Positions 15,445 to 19,443 of a stretch of 19,443 nt of DNA are shown piece by piece. Position 1 is the first letter of the stretch, and the number at the start of each line of letters is the position of its first letter. The notes beneath the pieces are model-generated. The model did not search any database. It saw nothing but the letters and a program-made list of their open reading frames with translations, and was not told where the DNA came from. A program made the translations under genes and the position numbers. This DNA comes from Sulfidibacterium sp964549335 (GTDB taxonomy: Bacteria > Bacteroidota > Bacteroidia > Bacteroidales > F082), in NCBI GenBank assembly GCA_964549335.1, contig CAZJUQ010000030.1, positions 1 through 19,443 of the forward strand. The letters run 5' to 3'.

Positions 15445-16113
15445 ATGAGTAAAAAACCTTATTATTCTTCCATTACGAAGAAAATTATCATGTCGTTAAT
15501 GGGGTTGTTTTTAATAACGTTTTTATTGGTTCATCTCGGGCTGAATTCGTTATTGCTTGTTGATGACGATTTATTCAACGAAGGAGCTCATTTTATGGGC
15601 ACAAACCCCTTTATTCAAGTATTTCAGTGGGTATTGTTTGCAGGATTTGCCATCCATATTTTTTACGGGATAGTACTGCAAATACAGAACTGGATGTCGC
15701 GCCCCGAGGGCTATAAAAAACGGGCCTTTATGGAGCAGTCGCCGTTTTCGAAGTATATGATTTACACGGGAATTTTGATTTTCATTTTTTTAGCCGTTCA
15801 TTTGGCAAACTTTTTCTTTGTAAAGATGGGTTGGGCAGGTAACGGCATTCCCGAAACCGCAAACGGCACCGAGGATATGGCCGGTTTGGTAAAAAGCCTT
15901 TTTCAAAACGGCGGATACGTAACGTTTTACGTGGTGCTGTTTGTGCTAATGGGTTTCCATTTGGACCATGCTTTCCAATCGGCATTCCAAACTTTAGGTC
16001 TTAACCATAAAACCTACTGGGGATTTATTAAAGGATTGAGTCGCGTTTATGCGATAGTGGTATCCCTCGGCTTTATTATCATTCCTTTATTTATTTACTT
16101 TAAAATAGTATAA
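15445..16113 (+). CDS. sdhC: Succinate dehydrogenase/fumarate reductase cytochrome b subunit
   Basis: A 222-residue membrane anchor with five hydrophobic helices (about 14-37, 60-80, 104-126, 157-178 and 200-220). Four helix-borne histidines fit the di-haem b pattern of type-B enzymes: His30 (LLVHLGLN), His71 (FAIHIFYG), His119 (AVHLANFF) and His172 (GFHLDHAFQS). Single-subunit anchors of this type carry electrons between menaquinone and the flavoprotein/iron-sulfur arm. The first gene of the operon, it ends 5 bp before sdhA. Direction of catalysis cannot be told from sequence: Bacteroidota use this complex both as succinate dehydrogenase and as fumarate reductase. Confidence 0.95.
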   Translation: MSKKPYYSSITKKIIMSLMGLFLITFLLVHLGLNSLLLVDDDLFNEGAHFMGTNPFIQVFQWVLFAGFAIHIFYGIVLQIQNWMSRPEGYKKRAFMEQSPFSKYMIYTGILIFIFLAVHLANFFFVKMGWAGNGIPETANGTEDMAGLVKSLFQNGGYVTFYVVLFVLMGFHLDHAFQSAFQTLGLNHKTYWGFIKGLSRVYAIVVSLGFIIIPLFIYFKIV

Positions 16114-16118
16114 GCCTT

Positions 16119-18068
16119 ATGATAAAATTAGATTCAAAAATTCCGGAAGGCCCTCTGGCTGAAAAATGGACACGATATAAAGAACATCAAAATTTGGTAA
16201 ATCCCGCCAATAAGCGGAAAATAGATATAATTGTCGTGGGGACAGGTCTTGCCGGCGGTGCTGCTGCCGCCAGCCTTGGCGAAATGGGTTTCAATGTTAA
16301 GGTGTTTTGTATTCAAGACAGCCCGCGCCGTGCACACAGTATAGCGGCTCAAGGGGGTATCAATGCCGCAAAAAATTATCCTAACGACGGCGATACCGTT
16401 TACCGTCTGTTTTACGATACCATAAAAGGCGGCGATTACCGTGCCCGCGAAGCCAACGTTTACCGGTTGGCGGAAGTGAGCAACAATATTATAGACCAGT
16501 GTGTGGCTCAAGGTGTTCCTTTTGCCCGCGAATACAGCGGATATTTGGCAAACCGTTCCTTTGGCGGCGCTCTCGTTTCCCGTACTTTTTATGCCCGCGG
16601 ACAAACCGGACAACAATTGCTTTTGGGTGCATACGGCGCTTTGAGCAAAGAGATTAAAAGAGGAAAAGTAAAATTATATACCCGCCGCGAAATGGTCGAT
16701 TTGGTAATTACCAAAGATGGCAGGGCACGCGGTATTATTGTGCGTAACCTCTTTACGGGTGAATTGGAACGCTATAGCGCTCATGCCGTATTGTTGGCAA
16801 CGGGAGGTTACGGAAACGTCTTTTTCCTTTCTACAAATGCAATGACCTCCAACGGTAGTGCCGCATGGCGGGCGTACAAACGGGGTGCCGCTTTTGCCAA
16901 TCCCTGTTTTGTTCAAATTCACCCCACCTGTATCCCCGTTCACGGCGATTACCAGTCGAAACTTACACTTATGAGTGAAAGTTTGCGTAACGACGGACGT
17001 ATCTGGGTTCCTAAGAAAAAGGAGGATGCAGAGAAAATACGAAAAGGTGAAATACGTCCGCGTGATATCGCCGAAGAGGACAGGGATTATTATCTCGAAA
17101 GAAGATACCCCGCTTTCGGTAACCTTGTACCGCGTGACGTGGCTTCGCGTGCAGCCAAGGAGCGTTGCGACGCGGGTTACGGTGTGGGTCCTACCGGTCT
17201 TGCCGTTTTTCTCGATTTCAAAGATGCCATAAACCGTTTGGGACGCGATGTTATTGAAGCCCGTTACGGAAACCTGTTCGATATGTATGAGCGCATAACC
17301 GATGACAATCCGTATGAAACTCCCATGATGATTTACCCCGCCATACACTATTCCATGGGCGGCCTTTGGGTAGATTACGAATTGCAAAGCAATATACCCG
17401 GACTTTTTGTGGGAGGCGAAGCCAATTTCTCCGACCACGGTGCCAACCGTTTGGGAGCTTCGGCTTTGATGCAGGGATTATCCGACGGATATTTCGTATT
17501 GCCTTATACAATGCAAAATTATCTTGCCGACCAAATTACCGTCGGCCCGATACCCACCGATACCGAGGAGTTTGAAAAGGCCGAAAAAGAGGTGAAAGAG
17601 AGAATTGATAAACTGATGAGCATTAACGGAAGCGAAACCGTTGACTCGATACACAAACGTCTCGGACATATTATGTGGGATTATGTTGGAATGGCAAGAA
17701 ACAGAGAGGGACTCGAAAAAGCCATTAAGGAAATTCAAGCCTTGCGCAAGGAGTTTTGGACAAATGTAAGGGTGCCCGGTAAACCCGACGGTATTAATAT
17801 TGAACTCGAAAAGGCTTTGCGTCTTGCCGATTTCCTTGAACTGGGAGAACTTATGGCACGCGACGCATTGCACCGTGAGGAGTCGGCAGGAGGACACTTC
17901 CGCGAGGAATACCAAACCGAAGAGGGTGAAGCCCTGCGTAACGACAAAGAGTTTATGTATGTTGCGGCTTGGGAATATGCAGGCGACGACAAAGAGCCTG
18001 TCCTTAACAAAGAGCCTCTTGTTTATGAAAATATCGAGGTTAAACAACGTAACTATAAAACCGCATAA
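16119..18068 (+). CDS. sdhA: Succinate dehydrogenase/fumarate reductase flavoprotein subunit
   Basis: A 649-residue catalytic subunit that interconverts succinate and fumarate. FAD binding is shown by VVGTGLAGGAAAASLGEMGF (39-58) and the covalent-flavin histidine His73 in RRAHSIAAQGGINA. Substrate-site landmarks are QIHPTCIP (His268), LMSESLRNDGR, NLVPRDVASRA (Arg339, expected proton donor), AIHYSMGGLW (His410) and GEANFSDHGANRLGASAL near the flavin. The C-terminal helical domain begins near 490. Length matches Bacteroidota type-B flavoproteins, which are longer than proteobacterial SdhA. It lies 5 bp after sdhC and 40 bp before sdhB. A long antisense frame opposite its centre is a codon-usage shadow. 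Confidence 0.98.
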   Translation: MIKLDSKIPEGPLAEKWTRYKEHQNLVNPANKRKIDIIVVGTGLAGGAAAASLGEMGFNVKVFCIQDSPRRAHSIAAQGGINAAKNYPNDGDTVYRLFYDTIKGGDYRAREANVYRLAEVSNNIIDQCVAQGVPFAREYSGYLANRSFGGALVSRTFYARGQTGQQLLLGAYGALSKEIKRGKVKLYTRREMVDLVITKDGRARGIIVRNLFTGELERYSAHAVLLATGGYGNVFFLSTNAMTSNGSAAWRAYKRGAAFANPCFVQIHPTCIPVHGDYQSKLTLMSESLRNDGRIWVPKKKEDAEKIRKGEIRPRDIAEEDRDYYLERRYPAFGNLVPRDVASRAAKERCDAGYGVGPTGLAVFLDFKDAINRLGRDVIEARYGNLFDMYERITDDNPYETPMMIYPAIHYSMGGLWVDYELQSNIPGLFVGGEANFSDHGANRLGASALMQGLSDGYFVLPYTMQNYLADQITVGPIPTDTEEFEKAEKEVKERIDKLMSINGSETVDSIHKRLGHIMWDYVGMARNREGLEKAIKEIQALRKEFWTNVRVPGKPDGINIELEKALRLADFLELGELMARDALHREESAGGHFREEYQTEEGEALRNDKEFMYVAAWEYAGDDKEPVLNKEPLVYENIEVKQRNYKTA

Positions 18069-18108
18069 TACGGCTAATATAAATTTTTAAACCAAAAAAA
18101 ACAGAACA

Positions 18109-18849
18109 ATGGATCTTAAATTAAAAATATGGCGTCAAGCCTCCCCCGACGACAAGGGCAAATTTGTAGATTACGAAGTTCATAACATATCACCCGATGC
18201 ATCGTTTTTGGAAATGATGGATATCCTTAACGACGAGCTTGTGGAAAAGGGCGAAGAACCGGTAGCTTTCGACCACGACTGCCGCGAAGGAATTTGCGGA
18301 ATGTGCAGCATGTTTATAAACGGCCATCCGCACGGTCCCGAGGCAGCCACTACCACCTGCCAATTGCATATGCGGAAATTCAACGACGGTGATACAATAG
18401 TTATTGAACCCTGGCGCGCCAAGCCTTTCCCGGTAATTAAAGACCTTATCGTTGACCGCTCGGCTTTCGATTTGATAATTCAAGAAGCGGGTTACATTTC
18501 GGCAACCACCGGCGGCGTACCCGATGCAAATGCAATTCCCATTAAAAAGGAAAAAGCCGACCTGGCAATGGATGCCGCTGCCTGTATAGGTTGCGGGGCT
18601 TGTGTTGCTGCTTGTAAAAATGCATCGGCAATGCTTTTTGTTTCGGCTAAGGTTTCGCAATTTGCACTGTTGCCACAAGGACGTGTGGAAGCCAAAGACC
18701 GCGTAAAGGCTATGGTAGCTAAAATGGACGAACTGGGCTTCGGAAATTGTACAAATACTTATGCTTGCGAAGCGGAATGCCCCAAAGAGATTTCAATTAC
18801 CAATATTGCCCGCATGAACAGGGAGTTTATTGGTGCGAAATTGGGTTAA
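18109..18849 (+). CDS. sdhB: Succinate dehydrogenase/fumarate reductase iron-sulfur subunit
   Basis: A 246-residue electron-transfer subunit. The N-terminal ferredoxin domain holds a [2Fe-2S] site at Cys58, Cys63 and Cys66 (HDCREGICGMCSM) with Cys84. The C-terminal domain holds CIGCGACVAAC (Cys159, 162, 165 and 169) and Cys214, Cys220 and Cys224 (GNCTNTYACEAECPKEIS), which arrange as [4Fe-4S] and [3Fe-4S] clusters in this family. It relays electrons from the flavin in SdhA to the haems of SdhC at the cytoplasmic face of the inner membrane. The C-A-B gene order, the 40-bp gap after sdhA and the strong hairpin terminator 26 bp after its stop mark it as the last gene of the operon. Confidence 0.98.
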   Translation: MDLKLKIWRQASPDDKGKFVDYEVHNISPDASFLEMMDILNDELVEKGEEPVAFDHDCREGICGMCSMFINGHPHGPEAATTTCQLHMRKFNDGDTIVIEPWRAKPFPVIKDLIVDRSAFDLIIQEAGYISATTGGVPDANAIPIKKEKADLAMDAAACIGCGACVAACKNASAMLFVSAKVSQFALLPQGRVEAKDRVKAMVAKMDELGFGNCTNTYACEAECPKEISITNIARMNREFIGAKLG

Positions 18850-18875
18850 GATACTTGCGTAACAGGATGTAGCTT

Positions 18876-18910
18876 AAAAGAGACTGTCCGGGAAAAGGAC
18901 AGTCTCTTTT
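18876..18910. terminator. Intrinsic terminator of the sdhCAB operon
   Basis: AAAAGAGACTGTCC (18876-18889) is perfectly complementary to GGACAGTCTCTTTT (18897-18910) with a 7-nt loop, giving 14 uninterrupted base pairs followed by more Ts. The A-run on the left makes it usable on both strands. Confidence 0.95.
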
Positions 18911-19150
18911 TTTTGTCTTTAAGGCTTTCGGGTTGGACCCCGGTTAATGGATTGTAAAAAGAATCGATTACAGGTTAAAATGGTGGATGTAAAATTTTAT
19001 TTATTTTCCACTTCTTTTAGGCTACAATGAGACAATGAAACGAATAAAACACTATTAACGGGCGCTCTTGTCCGCACTGCAAAACAGTTTGAAGTAAATA
19101 CAAAAGAAGTGTGCCGATGACCTGTCCGCAGTGGAGTACGGGGTTTGCGG
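18911..19150. other. Intergenic stretch between the sdh terminator and repeat copy 2
   Basis: No gene is supportable in these 240 bp; the longest Met-started frames are a few codons. Two short related segments, TTGTCCGCACTGC (19068-19080) and CTGTCCGCAGTGG (19122-19134), allow small inverted pairings (CACTGC with GCAGTG). The second, CTGTCCGC (19122-19129), is also complementary to GCGGACAG (19270-19277) inside the repeat. The right part may therefore belong to a longer repeat unit than the two copies share. Confidence 0.5.
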
Positions 19151-19297
19151 CAGGGATGGGAGCGGCAGCCCGCAGGCGGGGGCGTTAGTGAGGCAGGCGG
19201 AGGCAGGGCTGACGTGAGGAAGCCCCTGAAAACGCCGTTGCCGAACAGCGCCGCCGCCGAGGACTATTAGCGGACAGCCCGTTTGCCGCCCAAAAAA
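19151..19297. repeat. GC-rich dispersed intergenic repeat, copy 2
   Basis: This copy is identical to 1-147 except for T at 19283, in direct orientation, and shares the two AGCGG-CAGCCCG boxes and the nested hairpin. The flanks differ: here ATATTACCC follows the shared A-run, where copy 1 has CAGTGC. It lies between the convergent ends of sdhCAB (plus) and a partial minus-strand gene. As with copy 1, the minus-strand gene reads toward it. Confidence 0.95.
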
Positions 19298-19354
19298 TAT
19301 TACCCGGTTTTAGATTTGAATGATATAGACGGGATTTGATATTCCGTAAGCATA

Positions 19355-19390
19355 AAAAAACCGCCCTGTTTATTTACAAGACGGTTTTTT
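19355..19390 (-). terminator. Intrinsic terminator downstream of the partial right-edge gene
   Basis: The left arm (19355-19369) and right arm (19376-19390) pair as AAAAAACCG with CGGTTTTTT, extended by CTGT/ACAG-like pairing with two C-A mismatches and a 6-nt loop. On the minus strand it lies 16 bp after the stop codon at 19407 and ends in a T-run. Confidence 0.8.
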
Positions 19391-19406
19391 GCGAAAAGCG
19401 GATTAC

Positions 19407-19443
19407 CTATTTGTTTATAAGTATTTTGCGTGTGTACCTGTTT
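19407..19443 (-). CDS. 3' end of a gene cut by the window edge, probably a T9SS cargo protein
   Basis: Reading leftward from the window edge, one frame gives NRYTRKILINK followed by TAG (19409-19407). The ending, an aromatic residue then basic residues, Ile-Leu-Ile, and a final Lys, is typical of the last strand of type IX secretion sorting domains (compare the KRIVKY end of the cargo protein at 7360-7890). The terminator hairpin 16 bp downstream supports a true gene end. Only 11 codons are visible, so the product cannot be named. Confidence 0.5.
   Translation of the reverse strand, partial: NRYTRKILINK

Noticed and set aside
16674..17438. 254-codon open frame antisense to sdhA
   Set aside because: It lies wholly within sdhA on the opposite strand, has no recognisable domain, and is explained by the codon use of the well-supported flavoprotein gene.
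19060..19190. An interrupted frame with RSCPHCKTV, a TGA, then SVPMTCPQW, reminiscent of a split zinc-ribbon
   Set aside because: It is interrupted by a stop, has no start, and its second half runs into the GC-rich repeat, where all frames look alike. Too short to support a transposase or zinc-finger relic.
1..19297. Interpretation of the two repeat copies as ends of a composite transposon or genomic island
   Set aside because: The interval contains housekeeping genes (sdhCAB, manC, pepP, cvpA), no transposase, integrase or tRNA, and no visible target duplication.
1..19443. CRISPR array, tRNA, rRNA, riboswitch or phage/defence genes
   Set aside because: No regularly spaced short repeats, no recognisable tRNA or rRNA segments, and no hallmark proteins of mobile or defence systems were found on either strand.

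Overview
The window comes from a member of the Bacteroidota, most likely Bacteroidales or a near relative. The evidence is a type IX secretion (T9SS) sorting domain, a FISUMP-domain protein, an S46 dipeptidyl-peptidase, a TonB-receptor remnant, a membrane-bound TPR regulator ending in a LuxR-type helix-turn-helix, and a three-gene type-B succinate dehydrogenase/fumarate reductase operon. Genes generally lack Shine-Dalgarno sequences and have A-rich leaders. Several are preceded by the Bacteroidota -7 promoter motif TAnnTTTG, and these motifs correct three apparent non-ATG starts.

Layout, left to right. Positions 1-147 hold a GC-rich (about 70% G+C by hand count) intergenic repeat that recurs almost perfectly at 19151-19297. 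Positions 206-4141 (minus strand) form a tight operon: an alpha/beta hydrolase, a TMTC-like multi-spanning membrane protein with C-terminal TPRs, and a stand-alone KAS III enzyme. Positions 4341-5087 hold the C-terminal remnant of a TonB-dependent receptor. Positions 5151-6974 (plus) encode the TPR/transmembrane/HTH regulator. It is followed by a plus-strand cluster of cell-envelope and secreted proteins at 7224-9839: an overlooked 44-residue basic protein, a small T9SS cargo protein, a FISUMP protein and a lipoprotein with an EF-hand-like loop. The cluster ends at a strong terminator.

Positions 9976-15321 are minus-strand housekeeping and peptide-utilisation genes: a CvpA-family membrane protein, a DPP7-type S46 peptidase, mannose-1-phosphate guanylyltransferase and an aminopeptidase P. 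The last three run in the same direction with short gaps, and cvpA has its own promoter. Positions 15445-18849 (plus) are sdhC-sdhA-sdhB, closed by a near-perfect hairpin terminator. The final 530 bp hold the second repeat copy, another terminator, and the last 11 codons of a minus-strand gene whose ending looks like a T9SS sorting domain.

Most of the window is ordinary chromosome: central respiration, peptide catabolism and GDP-mannose synthesis. The parts that stand out are the GC-rich structured repeat at both ends, the small basic ORF coupled to the T9SS cargo gene, the TMTC-like/KAS III/hydrolase operon, and the receptor remnant. I found no CRISPR array, tRNA, rRNA, insertion sequence, phage gene or recognisable defence system.
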